Positions 1 through 7,932 of a DNA stretch of 64,000 nt are shown one piece after another (position 1 is the first letter of the stretch; every line of letters begins with the position of its first letter). Below the pieces are notes generated by a model, which was not told the DNA's origin, ran no database searches, and worked only from the letters and a program-made list of their open reading frames with translations. The stretch covers positions 62,001-126,000 of the forward strand of contig JBBIKW010000003.1 of assembly GCA_037445225.1 (NCBI GenBank), in the 5' to 3' direction. A program made the translations under genes and the position numbers. This DNA is from M3007 sp037445225 (GTDB lineage Bacteria > Bacteroidota > Bacteroidia > Chitinophagales > Saprospiraceae).

Positions 1-386
1 GCCGTTTGTTGCGCATTTCTCCAGCTGAGCAAGGAAACATACACTGTCTTGGGTTGACCGTCGTAATGCACGGCATGAAGGACGGAATACTCTGCCGTGC
101 TGTTTCCTTCGGCCGCTGCCCAGCTGCCCCGCGTGAAGGTGAAGTGCACCGGCCCTACCGCGGGGAAGAGCACTATTTGATATTTCCCAGCAGTATTGCG
201 CTCTAATTTGGCTTTAGGGTCGTTAGCTTGCCATTGGTTAAAAGACCCGGCAACGTAGAGGGGGTCGTTCATGGGGGTGTTCGACGGAAGAGAATTGAGC
301 ACAATCGTTAGTTGCCCTCTCATCCAGAAAGGCACCAGCGCGAGTGCTGTAAAAAGAAGCGTGCAGATGCGGTAGAGTTGGTTCAT
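1..386 (-). CDS. Exported protein with CBM48/E-set starch-binding-like N-terminus (partial)
   Basis: The reading frame is open from an ATG at 386 down to base 1 with no stop, so only the first 128 codons are present. The product starts with a clear signal peptide (MNQLYRICTLLFTALALVPF..., cleavage likely after MRGQ). It continues with a beta-sandwich segment containing PLYVAGSFNQWQAND and HFTFTRGSW, which resembles the CBM20/CBM48 or E-set domain found in front of alpha/beta-hydrolase esterases in Bacteroidota. A hydrolase domain would be expected beyond the left edge, but that is inference. No TAnnTTTG box was recognised upstream. Confidence 0.75.
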   Translation of the reverse strand, partial: MNQLYRICTLLFTALALVPFWMRGQLTIVLNSLPSNTPMNDPLYVAGSFNQWQANDPKAKLERNTAGKYQIVLFPAVGPVHFTFTRGSWAAAEGNSTAEYSVLHAVHYDGQPKTVYVSLLSWRNAQQT

Positions 387-803
387 GACGCCAAATTTCG
401 TTTCCTCATATGTGAAGAAATTGGCGGGAGGTGCAGGCGATTAAACAACAATTCTCATCGGGAATTCAGAAGACTTTGAAAGTTGGCACGATTGTTGGTA
501 AGGAGCATGCAATGATTCTTTGTTCCTCACCTCGCTCGTTGTGCCGAGTCATCCTATCTTCCTCTCATCTATACAGAGAACCCCATTTGTCTTAGCGCCT
601 CAACGGCCTAGTTCCGATTTACTGGGTCGGCGAAGGCGGGATAAGAACGCATTTCAGAATCCGTCTTGGAGGGGGGAATTTCGCCTACATTCGGCAGGAA
701 GGAGAGTATTGCTTGAATTCGCATCGCTAAATTCGGATAAAATATAAACATATCAAGCGCATTCGACAAAGGCCCTTGAAACAGCACTAAATAACAATAT
801 CAG
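387..803. other. Gene-free spacer of about 417 bp
   Basis: This stretch lies between two divergent genes. The only open frame of note (75 codons from a TTG at 520) has no family signature and an Arg/Ser/Pro-rich composition typical of chance frames. A weak TAAATTCG (728-735) resembles the Bacteroidota -7 box and could serve the Nudix gene. No tRNA, strong hairpin or repeat was seen. Confidence 0.5.
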
Positions 804-1370
804 ATGTCCGAACTTACCGTAAATCCTTGGCAGACAAGATCGATACGTCAGGTATACGACAACCCTTGGATCGCAGTGACCCACCGCGAGGTGATCACTC
901 CGAGAGGACATGCGGGGGTCTACGGAGTAGTACATTTTAAGCACCTTGCTGTAGGTGTTGTTCCTGTAGATGGTCAAGGATATACGTGGCTGGTAGGGCA
1001 GTATCGATACCCCCTCGACCAATATAGCTGGGAGATACCGGAAGGTGGATGCCCTGCCCATGAGTCGCCTTTGGCCACGGCCCAGCGCGAATTGATGGAG
1101 GAAACCGGTATTCAGGCCGCTCGGTGGACGAAGCTATTGGAACTCCACCTGTCCAATAGCGTAACGGACGAGCGGGCCATCGCCTTTTTGGCCCAAGATT
1201 TGACTTTAGGAAAAGCACAGCCCGAGCATACCGAGCAGCTTCGGGTGTGTCGACTCCCTCTGGCTGAAGCCGTGTGCATGGCCCGCGATGGTAGCATTAC
1301 CGATGCCCTCTCCGTAGCAGCCCTTCTAATGATAAATGAATGGATCAAAAGCGGAAAGTGGAGTATTTAG
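804..1370 (+). CDS. Nudix hydrolase, ADP-ribose pyrophosphatase-like
   Basis: The 188-residue product carries a perfect Nudix box (G-x5-E-x7-REL-x-EE-x-G-I) at residues 81-103, with metal-binding glutamates E96, E99 and E100. Its length, and the EIPEGG segment that leads into the box, fit the ADP-ribose pyrophosphatase (NudF-like) branch. That branch hydrolyses ADP-ribose and related nucleoside diphosphate compounds in the cytoplasm. The substrate is inferred from family resemblance only. The ATG at 804 is the first in frame. The gene stands alone; the next gene has its own promoter. Confidence 0.88.
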   Translation: MSELTVNPWQTRSIRQVYDNPWIAVTHREVITPRGHAGVYGVVHFKHLAVGVVPVDGQGYTWLVGQYRYPLDQYSWEIPEGGCPAHESPLATAQRELMEETGIQAARWTKLLELHLSNSVTDERAIAFLAQDLTLGKAQPEHTEQLRVCRLPLAEAVCMARDGSITDALSVAALLMINEWIKSGKWSI

Positions 1371-1474
1371 CGAGTTTTAAATGCCTCATCATAACTAACT
1401 CATTTTCAATGCACACCTTGTTAATGTTTTTCAAATTCAGAATAAAAACAAAAATTAACGCGTTTTAACAACAG

Positions 1475-1482
1475 TACATTTG
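1475..1482 (+). promoter_or_regulatory. Bacteroidota -7 box TACATTTG before mltA-like gene
   Basis: TACATTTG matches TAnnTTTG exactly and sits in an AT-rich intergenic region about 27-75 bp before the candidate starts. A clear -33 TTG was not seen; TTAAC occurs at 1455-1459 at shorter spacing. Confidence 0.6.
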
Positions 1483-1504
1483 CTCTCTCTTTTTATCAGA
1501 AAAT

Positions 1505-1618
1505 ATGGTTGCAAAGAGGTTGTACCGCGGATTTACTTCTCAAAAAAATGCTGCAGATGTCAAGACCGCGGTTAGTCGCTCAGCAAAAACCCAAAACTCG
1601 GTTTGCTTCTATGCTTAG
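1505..1618 (+). other. Possible 37-codon leader ORF overlapping an mltA start
   Basis: The first ATG after the promoter (1505) opens a 37-codon frame in a different register from mltA. It stops at 1616-1618 inside ATGCTTAG, where the ATG (1611) is an in-frame mltA start. This geometry would allow coupled re-initiation. Coding status is unproven; the peptide has no known family. Confidence 0.25.
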
Positions 1619-2675
1619 AAAGATATTGTTCTTTTCCCTACTAGCTGCTGCTCCGGTATTGCTGATGTTGGATTGGGGAAGTAAGTCGGTGGCTCCCACC
1701 TCAGCTGCTAAGGCCAGCATCGTTGCGTCAGAAAGTTTCACTTCGGAAGCCTTGGCCCGCATCGCCATGATGGCGCCTCCTGCGCGCACCAAACCGCTCA
1801 TCCTTCGCCGTCAGGTTAACCCCTACGTTCTCTCTCACGCGACACCCGATACCTTGCCCTATTTGCCTTACGACGCCGACATGCTCCAGGCTTTGTACGA
1901 GCAAATGAATTACTTGAAGCGCCCCGATGTAAAGGAATATCCGGTAAAAGGCATCAGCAAGGCGGAGATGCAGCGCACGTTGGAACTGCTGCAAGCTTGC
2001 CAGGTGTTGCAACCCGAGGCCCTGCTCGACCGCTTCGATTTTTATGCGGTGAAGACCGACCTGAAAGACGACCGGGTTCGCGTGACGGGGTACTATACGC
2101 CCATCATCGAGGCAAGTCGCGTCCGCACACCAGAGTTTTCGGTGCCGCTGCTTCGCCGCCCAGAAGAAGGTCCCGTACCCTCTCCTGCAGCCATTGAAGC
2201 CGGCGCCTTAGAAGGCAAAGGGCTCGAGTTGGCCTGGATTCGAAGCAAGCGCGAACTGGCCGATGCTCAGTTACAGGGCTCTTGCTGGGTGGAATATCCC
2301 GACGGCAAGCGCGAACACTTCGGCTTTGGCGGCTCTGTCAAGGGTCGCGGCGGCAAATATGTCTTCTTCACGCGAATGAGCTCGCAGGAAGTCGTAGGTT
2401 CCGGGTTCTTCCCCCTTACGGCAGGTTATTCAGTCGCTGTCGATCCCAACTACATTCCCTTAGGAGCGACCCTGCTGGCAGAGATCCCCGATGTAGAGCC
2501 CAACGGCCGCCTGAAGGGCTATCAATACCGCATCCTCTTTGCGCAAGACCGAGGCGGCGCTATCCTGACGACGAAACGGCTCGACCTATACAGCGGTATC
2601 GGCAAGAAAGGGCTCCAAGAGGCCCGCAAGATCAACGGCTACGGCCGCCTGTGGTTGCTGCTGCCTAAGCAATAA
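1548..2675 (+). CDS. mltA: MltA-like membrane-bound lytic murein transglycosylase
   Basis: The product carries MltA and 3D domain signatures: GYYTPIIEAS, SCWVEYPDGKREHFGFGG, AGYSVAVDPNYIPLG, and FAQDRGGAI, which holds the aspartate equivalent to the catalytic Asp of MltA. The C-terminus ends in GYGRLWLLLP. The enzyme should cleave the MurNAc-GlcNAc bond of peptidoglycan, leaving a 1,6-anhydro end. A single hydrophobic segment (ILFFSLLAAAPVLLMLDW) near the N-terminus is a signal anchor; there is no lipobox cysteine as in E. coli MltA. The start is uncertain: in-frame options are TTG 1509, ATG 1548, ATG 1557 and ATG 1611, the last directly before the hydrophobic segment. An overlapping 37-codon frame is described separately. 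Confidence 0.85.
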   Translation: MLQMSRPRLVAQQKPKTRFASMLRKILFFSLLAAAPVLLMLDWGSKSVAPTSAAKASIVASESFTSEALARIAMMAPPARTKPLILRRQVNPYVLSHATPDTLPYLPYDADMLQALYEQMNYLKRPDVKEYPVKGISKAEMQRTLELLQACQVLQPEALLDRFDFYAVKTDLKDDRVRVTGYYTPIIEASRVRTPEFSVPLLRRPEEGPVPSPAAIEAGALEGKGLELAWIRSKRELADAQLQGSCWVEYPDGKREHFGFGGSVKGRGGKYVFFTRMSSQEVVGSGFFPLTAGYSVAVDPNYIPLGATLLAEIPDVEPNGRLKGYQYRILFAQDRGGAILTTKRLDLYSGIGKKGLQEARKINGYGRLWLLLPKQ

Positions 2676-2764
2676 AGAGCACGCCTCTGCCCTTGTACCT
2701 CTATCCTCGACCATGTTTCTCCGCAGCGGAGAAGCATGGTCGAGGGCTTTCAGGACCAGCCCAC

Positions 2765-2772
2765 TATCTTTG
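2765..2772 (+). promoter_or_regulatory. Bacteroidota -7 box TATCTTTG before rocD
   Basis: An exact TAnnTTTG match lies 22 bp before the ATG at 2794. It falls inside the longer open frame that begins at 2713, so that longer start is unlikely to be used. Confidence 0.7.
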
Positions 2773-2793
2773 CCGCGAAATACCTATTCTTTT

Positions 2794-4044
2794 ATGGAAA
2801 TTTCGGCCATACCTCTCTCTGCTTCCGAGCGCCTGATAGCGTTAGAAGACCGCTACAATGCTCACAACTACCACCCCCTTCCCGTGGTACTCGAGCGCGG
2901 GCAAGGCGTCTTCGTCTGGGATGTCGAAGGGAAACAGTATTTCGACTTTTTGTCGGCATATAGCGCAGTCAACCAAGGGCATTGCCATCCGCGCATCGTG
3001 AGAGCCCTGATTGACCAAGCGCAACGCTTAACCCTGACCTCTCGAGCTTTTTACAACAACCTTTTAGGGCCCTATGCCGAGTTTATCACGCGCTTTTTCG
3101 GCTACGACCGCATACTTCCCATGAATACGGGGGTAGAAGCCGGAGAGACGGCTGTCAAATTAGCGCGCCATTGGGCCTACCGCGTCAAAGGTGTGCCGGA
3201 AAACCAAGCCAAGATGGTCTTCGTGCGCGGCAACTTTTGGGGGCGCACCTTAGCGGCTATCTCTTCTTCCACCGATCCCGCCTCCTATCGCGACTTTGGC
3301 CCTTTCATGCCGGGCTACGAGATCATTCCCTACAACGACTTAGACGCATTGGATAAAGCCCTGCGCGACCCCAACACCGCGGGATTTATGTTCGAACCCA
3401 TACAGGGAGAGGCCGGCGTGGTGGTTCCCGACGACGACTACATCCCCGGCGTTCGCGAACTGTGTACGCGTCACGGCGTGCTTATGATTGCCGACGAGGT
3501 GCAAACGGGTATGGGGCGCACTGGGCAAATGCTGTGCTGCGACCACTTTGGCGTCAAGCCCGACATCTTAGTGCTGGGCAAGGCCCTCTCGGGCGGCATG
3601 CTTCCCGTAAGCGCAGTGCTGGCCAACGACGAAGTCATGCTCACCATCAAACCCGGCGAGCACGGCTCTACCTTTGGGGGAAATCCCTTGGCTTGTGCCG
3701 TAGCCACGGAAGCCGTGCGCGTGGTGAGCGAGGAGCGGCTGCCCGAAAACGCCGAACGCTTAGGGCGTGTCTTTCGGCAGCGCATGAGTGCTTTGGTAGC
3801 AAAACGCCCCGACCTACTACGCCTCGTCCGCGGGAAAGGCCTGCTTAACGCCCTCGTCGTCAACGACAGCGAAGACGGACAAACGGCCTGGAACCTCTGC
3901 CTGCACTTAGCTCGAAACGGCTTGCTGGCCAAACCCACGCACGGCAACATCATCCGCTTCGCACCGCCGCTCGTCATCGACGATGCGCAAATGGACACTT
4001 GCTGCTCCATCATCGAGGAGACGGTCGAGACCTTCCAACGGTGA
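2794..4044 (+). CDS. rocD: Ornithine aminotransferase (class III, PLP)
   Basis: The product has 416 residues and typical ornithine-oxoacid aminotransferase sequence throughout: AHNYHPLPVVLERGQG, FLSAYSAVNQGHCHP, MNTGVEAGETAVKLAR, ADEVQTGMGRTG. The PLP lysine is in LGKALSGG (about K263). It interconverts ornithine plus 2-oxoglutarate with glutamate semialdehyde plus glutamate, linking arginine and proline metabolism. The ATG at 2794 was chosen because it follows a -7 box and gives the family's usual N-terminus (ALEDRYNAHNY). The gene is monocistronic, with tRNA-Arg convergent 8 bp after its stop. Confidence 0.95.
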   Translation: MEISAIPLSASERLIALEDRYNAHNYHPLPVVLERGQGVFVWDVEGKQYFDFLSAYSAVNQGHCHPRIVRALIDQAQRLTLTSRAFYNNLLGPYAEFITRFFGYDRILPMNTGVEAGETAVKLARHWAYRVKGVPENQAKMVFVRGNFWGRTLAAISSSTDPASYRDFGPFMPGYEIIPYNDLDALDKALRDPNTAGFMFEPIQGEAGVVVPDDDYIPGVRELCTRHGVLMIADEVQTGMGRTGQMLCCDHFGVKPDILVLGKALSGGMLPVSAVLANDEVMLTIKPGEHGSTFGGNPLACAVATEAVRVVSEERLPENAERLGRVFRQRMSALVAKRPDLLRLVRGKGLLNALVVNDSEDGQTAWNLCLHLARNGLLAKPTHGNIIRFAPPLVIDDAQMDTCCSIIEETVETFQR

Positions 4045-4052
4045 TCTTCAGG

Positions 4053-4125
4053 TGATCCCGACAGGATTCGAACCTGTAACCCATTGCTTAGAAGGCAATT
4101 GCTCTATCCATTGAGCTACGGGACC
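4053..4125 (-). tRNA. tRNA-Arg (anticodon UCU)
   Basis: Read on the minus strand this 73-nt sequence folds as a tRNA. The acceptor arms GGTCCCG/CGGGATC pair fully with one G-U; the discriminator is A. The D-arm carries AGCTC..GAGC, the anticodon loop is CTTCTAA (TCT), and the T-arm has GGTTCGAATCC. It reads AGA codons. CCA is not encoded (the flank is CCT), so the tail must be added after transcription. It has its own promoter. Confidence 0.96.
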
Positions 4126-4144
4126 AAAAGCGCTTTTTCCGGCG

Positions 4145-4152
4145 CAAAAGTA
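4145..4152 (-). promoter_or_regulatory. Bacteroidota promoter TACTTTTG for tRNA-Arg
   Basis: On the minus strand TACTTTTG lies 20 bp before the tRNA 5' end. TTTAAC (4174-4179 on the plus map) sits 21 nt further upstream, the spacing expected for a -33 element. Confidence 0.7.
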
Positions 4153-4206
4153 GGCGAAAAAGCGATGTCTGTTGTTAAATTTTAATGTCAGCCCACACTG
4201 CCGACC

Positions 4207-5025
4207 TCAAAGGGGAAAGTGCTGCGAGCGCACCGAATACCCTAAGAAGAGACCAGCCTTTTCGTCGAAAATGCGGGGCACCTCTGTCGTATAAAAGGCG
4301 CACGTTCCACCCTTGCTGCAATGCACATCTATTTCGGGATGCCGATGCAAGTAGTCGGCCAGCCGATCGGCAACGAGCGTACCTTGTTGCAAAATATAAA
4401 TGTCACTGGATAAATATTTCCGGATTTTGCCCAGCAAGAGCGGATAATGCGTACAGCCTAACACCACGGTATCGATGCGCGCATCCTGAGTCAATAGGGC
4501 AGCAATGTCTTTTTGGACAAAGTAGTCGGCTCCCGCCCCCTCATGCTCGTGGTTCTCAACTAGGGGCACCCACATAGGACAGGCCTGCTGATAGACGTTT
4601 AGGGTGGGGTAAAAATGTTCGATTTCAATGAGATACGAAGCCGACTGTACTGTGCCGGGCGTAGCCAAGATGCCTATGCAGCCGCTGCGAGTAAATCGGC
4701 CGACGATCTCTGTCGTGGGGCGAATCACGCCTAAGACGCGGTAGTACGGCTCATAGTGCGGCAGGTGTAGCTGCTGAATGTTGCGCAGCGCCTTGGCCGA
4801 GGCCGTATTGCAGGCCAAAATGACCAGCCGACATCCCACCTCGAAGAGATGTTTAACGCATTCCCAGGTAAACCGGTAAATCGTCTCGAACGAGCGCGCA
4901 CCATAGGGAGCCCGAGCATTGTCGGCAAAGTAAATGTAGTCGTACTCCGGCAAGCGCGCTTGTATTTCCCGAAATACAGTCAATCCCCCATAGCCGGAGT
5001 CGAAGATGCCTATGGGGCCCGGCAT
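4207..5025 (-). CDS. murI: Glutamate racemase
   Basis: The 272-residue product matches MurI: IGIFDSGYGGLTV at the N-terminus, the first catalytic cysteine in LACNTAS (C72), the second in LGCTHYPLL (C191), and the YFADNARAPYG motif. It makes D-glutamate for peptidoglycan precursors in the cytoplasm. It is the last gene of a three-gene unit with two OmpH/Skp-like genes. Its ATG overlaps the stop of the preceding gene by one base (TAATG), suggesting translational coupling. The OmpH-OmpH-MurI order is common in Bacteroidota. Confidence 0.95.
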   Translation of the reverse strand: MPGPIGIFDSGYGGLTVFREIQARLPEYDYIYFADNARAPYGARSFETIYRFTWECVKHLFEVGCRLVILACNTASAKALRNIQQLHLPHYEPYYRVLGVIRPTTEIVGRFTRSGCIGILATPGTVQSASYLIEIEHFYPTLNVYQQACPMWVPLVENHEHEGAGADYFVQKDIAALLTQDARIDTVVLGCTHYPLLLGKIRKYLSSDIYILQQGTLVADRLADYLHRHPEIDVHCSKGGTCAFYTTEVPRIFDEKAGLFLGYSVRSQHFPL

Positions 5026-5537
5026 TACTTAAGACCCAATTTAGCCTTGACCAGTGGCGTCAAGTCGAGCGCCTCATCGGCATACACCACCACATTCGAG
5101 TTGCTGTCGAACACCAAAAGAAAACCGTTCTCCCTCGCCACCTCTTCCATTATTTTATTGACGCGCTCCAAGATAGGGCGATACTCCTCCTCCCGTTTCT
5201 TGGCCAGTTTAGCGTATACTTCCTGCTCGTACTTGCCAATAACCTCCTCTTCTTCTTGCAGCTTGGCCATTTGTGCCTGATAGTCGCGCGGAGAAATGGT
5301 GCCCTGCTCTTTTTTGCGTTCCAGGGCAGCGGCCTTTTCTTGCAGTTCTTGGGCCATCTCTTGGCCTTTCTTGAGCAACTGGTTCTGAAAAGCCTTCAGA
5401 TTAGCATCAGCCTGCTTTACTTCGGGTATCTCGGCCAACAAAGCTGCGGAGTTCAAGTAGCCGAATTTTTGAGAAAAGGCGGCTACACTACTCAGTGTGC
5501 AAAGGCAAGCAAACAAAAGAGACTTTTTCATAATCAC
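5025..5537 (-). CDS. OmpH/Skp-like periplasmic chaperone, second copy
   Basis: A 170-residue exported protein. The signal peptide (MKKSLLFACLCTLSSVAAFSQ) is followed by KFGYLNSAALLAEIPE, which is the OmpH start motif, and a long charged Q/E/K-rich coiled coil (about residues 45-125). It closes with a short strand segment ending in DLTPLVKAKLGLK. Skp-family trimers hold unfolded outer-membrane proteins in the periplasm. The start may be codon 1 (MIMKK) or codon 3. It lies 27 bp after its paralogue and is fused by TAATG to murI. Confidence 0.88.
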   Translation of the reverse strand: MIMKKSLLFACLCTLSSVAAFSQKFGYLNSAALLAEIPEVKQADANLKAFQNQLLKKGQEMAQELQEKAAALERKKEQGTISPRDYQAQMAKLQEEEEVIGKYEQEVYAKLAKKREEEYRPILERVNKIMEEVARENGFLLVFDSNSNVVVYADEALDLTPLVKAKLGLK

Positions 5538-5564
5538 TAACTTAAGCTTAAGCGCCTGTGGTGT

Positions 5565-6080
5565 TTAGTTTCGCTTAAGCATCGCTTTAATGTCCTCGGT
5601 TTTATCGTACTTTTTATCGGCATAAAGCATGCCTGAAGCGGAGCCCTTCTCGAAGATATACTCGAAGCCGCGGTCTATGGCGTACTTTTCAATAGCGTTG
5701 TAGACGCGCTCTTGGATGGGGCGCACGAGCTCTTCGCGCTTTTTAAACAGCTCGCCTTCGGGCCCGAAGCGCCGGCGCTGCAGTTCGCGCACTTCTTTTT
5801 CCTTGTTGACAATTTCTTCCTCGCGCTGACGCTTTTGCTCGTCGCTCAAAAGCACTTGCTCTGCCTGGTACTTGCTGTAAAGCCCTTTGATGATGTCCTG
5901 CTCTTGGGCAATCTCCTGGCGCCACTGAGTGGCTAGATTGTCCAACTGCTCTTGGGCCCGCTGATATTCGGGAATGCTTTCCAAGATGGCGTTGATGTCG
6001 ACATATGCAATGCGCTGGGCGAAGCCCGCTCCTGCTAAAGTTAGCACCATTAGGGCCGTAGAAACATATTTTCGAAACAT
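5565..6080 (-). CDS. OmpH/Skp-like periplasmic chaperone, first copy
   Basis: A 171-residue protein with a signal peptide (MFRKYVSTALMVLTLAGAGFA), the OmpH motif IAYVDINAILESIPEY, and a coiled coil rich in E, Q, K and R (about residues 40-125). The C-terminal segment FEYIFEKGSASGMLYADKKYD is characteristic of the family. It is the first gene of the ompH-ompH-murI unit and has a -7 box 25-32 bp upstream. It differs clearly from the second copy, so the duplication is old. bamA, which often precedes these genes, is absent here; the divergent neighbour is hutH. Confidence 0.9.
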   Translation of the reverse strand: MFRKYVSTALMVLTLAGAGFAQRIAYVDINAILESIPEYQRAQEQLDNLATQWRQEIAQEQDIIKGLYSKYQAEQVLLSDEQKRQREEEIVNKEKEVRELQRRRFGPEGELFKKREELVRPIQERVYNAIEKYAIDRGFEYIFEKGSASGMLYADKKYDKTEDIKAMLKRN

Positions 6081-6111
6081 AGTCGCGTATTTTAGTCCGA
6101 GTTTGGCAGCA

Positions 6112-6119
6112 CAAAGGTA
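6112..6119 (-). promoter_or_regulatory. Bacteroidota -7 box TACCTTTG before ompH-ompH-murI
   Basis: An exact TAnnTTTG match on the minus strand, about 32 bp before the ATG at 6080. It would drive the three-gene unit. No -33 TTG was seen. Confidence 0.7.
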
Positions 6120-6312
6120 GGTCTTGCGCGGGTTTTAGACGCGGGTGAAGTAATATGGGTTGCTGAACAGACCAACATTTAGTTAATACTTTTTACAAGA
6201 CGCCTTCTCGAGCAATTGGTTTAGGGTATGTTGTGAACGAAGGATGCAGCGCCGTTTACATCGAGTTTAACCTCCTTTTAACGCGTTCTTACCGAGCGTA
6301 TAACGGAGCCCT

Positions 6313-6320
6313 TACCTTTG
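6313..6320 (+). promoter_or_regulatory. Bacteroidota -7 box TACCTTTG before hutH
   Basis: An exact TAnnTTTG match 36 bp before the ATG at 6356. It lies inside a 41-codon upstream in-frame extension, which argues that the extension is not translated. Confidence 0.7.
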
Positions 6321-6355
6321 CGCCGCTCTTTTGCCCACCTTTTTACAAGCGAATT

Positions 6356-7876
6356 ATGTATGTCATCGGCCCAGAACCTATAGACTTATACCAGCTGGCC
6401 TCCATAATGCGCGAGAAATCCTCCCAAATTGCCCTTTCGGCGGAGGCCAGGCGGCGCATTCGCAGCGGGCGCGCGTACTTAGAGCGGAAACTGCAGGCCG
6501 AGGAAGGTACTTATTACGGCATTAACACCGGCTTTGGCGCGCTGTGCAACGTGCGCATCTCGACGGAGGCGATCGAGCAACTGCAAAAAAACCTGCTCTT
6601 GTCGCATGCTGCCGGCATGGGCGATCCTCTACTTCCTGAGTTGGTGCGCCTCATGTTGTTGCTCAAAGTAAAGAGCTTGTGCTATGGCTATTCGGCAGTG
6701 TGCGAGCAGGTGGTAGACCGGCTAGTGGATTTTTTCAATGAAGGGGTGTTGCCGGTGGTGCCTGAGTTGGGATCGTTAGGAGCCTCTGGCGACTTGGCTC
6801 CCTTAGCGCACTTGAGCCTGCCTTTAGCCGGCTTGGGCGAGGTGTGGTACGAGGCGCAGCGCTATCCTGCCGAGGTCGTGTTGGCCCAAAAAGGTTGGGC
6901 GCCCATAACCTTTCAGGCGAAAGAAGCACTAGCCCTACTCAACGGCACCCAATGCTCCACAGCCTACGCGGTGTGGTGCCTGATAGAAGGGCTGCGCTTG
7001 CTGGATATTGCCGACCTAAATGCGGCCATTGGCTTCGAGGCCTTTCTCTGCCACCATGCTCCCTTGGACGAGCGCATCCACGCTATTCGACCTCATCCGG
7101 GACAACAGACGACGGCGGCTAACATTCGCCGCTGGACAAGGGGAAGCCCTCTATCGACCCTGCCTAAAAGCCATGTGCAGGATCCCTACTCTTTCCGCTG
7201 CACGCCGCAGGTACACGGCGCCAGCCGCGATGCGCTCCAATACGCGGCGAATGTGGTGCTCACCGAAGTCAACAGCGTGACCGACAACCCGAATGTCTTC
7301 TTCGATACGGACGCCATCCTGTCAGGCGGCAATTTTCACGCACAACCCATTGCCTTAGTGCTGGACCACATGGCCTTGGCGCTTTCGGAAATCGGCAACA
7401 TCTCCGAGCGGCGCATCTTCCAACTCTTAAGCGGCCAGCGCGACCTACCGCCCTTCTTGGCCCAAAATCCGGGCGCGCACTCCGGCATGATGATCGCTCA
7501 ATATACCGCGGCTGCCATCGTCAGCCAAAGTAAGACGCTGTGCATGCCCGCTTCGGCAGACAGTATCGTCAGCAGCAATGGCCAAGAAGACCACGTCAGT
7601 ATGGCGCCTAACGCTGGGATGAAGGCGCTGCGCATCGTACAAAACACCGAGCGCGTGCTGGCCATCGAGTTTATGGTTGCCATGCAAGCGCTCGACTTTC
7701 GCCTGCCTAAGCACTCTTCCCCGCTCATCGAAGCCCTTCGCCAACGCTATCGAGAAAGGGTGCCTTTTCTCACTTCCGACCGCATCTTAAGCAGCGACAT
7801 GGAAAGAACCGTGTTCTTCTTGAAGGAGGCCGAAGAGGCCTACCGAAACGATGCCATTACGCTAAGGCACTCGTAA
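6356..7876 (+). CDS. hutH: Histidine ammonia-lyase
   Basis: The 506-residue product carries the MIO-forming Ala-Ser-Gly (residues 143-145) in GSLGASGDLAPLAHL. It also has YGINTGFGAL with the conserved catalytic tyrosine, and SSNGQEDHVSM, the family motif near the active site. It deaminates histidine to urocanate. Phenylalanine/tyrosine ammonia-lyases share the fold, but the length and QEDHVSM pattern fit HutH. No other hut genes are in the window. The start was set at 6356 because the promoter lies just upstream. Confidence 0.93.
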   Translation: MYVIGPEPIDLYQLASIMREKSSQIALSAEARRRIRSGRAYLERKLQAEEGTYYGINTGFGALCNVRISTEAIEQLQKNLLLSHAAGMGDPLLPELVRLMLLLKVKSLCYGYSAVCEQVVDRLVDFFNEGVLPVVPELGSLGASGDLAPLAHLSLPLAGLGEVWYEAQRYPAEVVLAQKGWAPITFQAKEALALLNGTQCSTAYAVWCLIEGLRLLDIADLNAAIGFEAFLCHHAPLDERIHAIRPHPGQQTTAANIRRWTRGSPLSTLPKSHVQDPYSFRCTPQVHGASRDALQYAANVVLTEVNSVTDNPNVFFDTDAILSGGNFHAQPIALVLDHMALALSEIGNISERRIFQLLSGQRDLPPFLAQNPGAHSGMMIAQYTAAAIVSQSKTLCMPASADSIVSSNGQEDHVSMAPNAGMKALRIVQNTERVLAIEFMVAMQALDFRLPKHSSPLIEALRQRYRERVPFLTSDRILSSDMERTVFFLKEAEEAYRNDAITLRHS

Positions 7877-7897
7877 GGGTTTTCCCGCAGCGCATTT

Positions 7898-7905
7898 TAC
7901 CTTTA
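7898..7905 (+). promoter_or_regulatory. Possible -7 box TACCTTTA before wecA-like gene
   Basis: One mismatch to TAnnTTTG, 28 bp before the ATG at 7933. The gene might instead be read through from hutH, 56 bp away. Confidence 0.35.
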
Positions 7906-7932
7906 CGCGGCCTCCATGGCGTTTCCGCCGTC

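Noticed and set aside
520..747. A 75-codon plus-strand frame in the left spacer.
   Set aside because: It starts with TTG, has chance-like Arg/Ser/Pro-rich composition and no family signature or promoter.
2713..2793. A longer start for ornithine aminotransferase.
   Set aside because: The promoter box TATCTTTG lies within this stretch and the family N-terminus begins at 2794.
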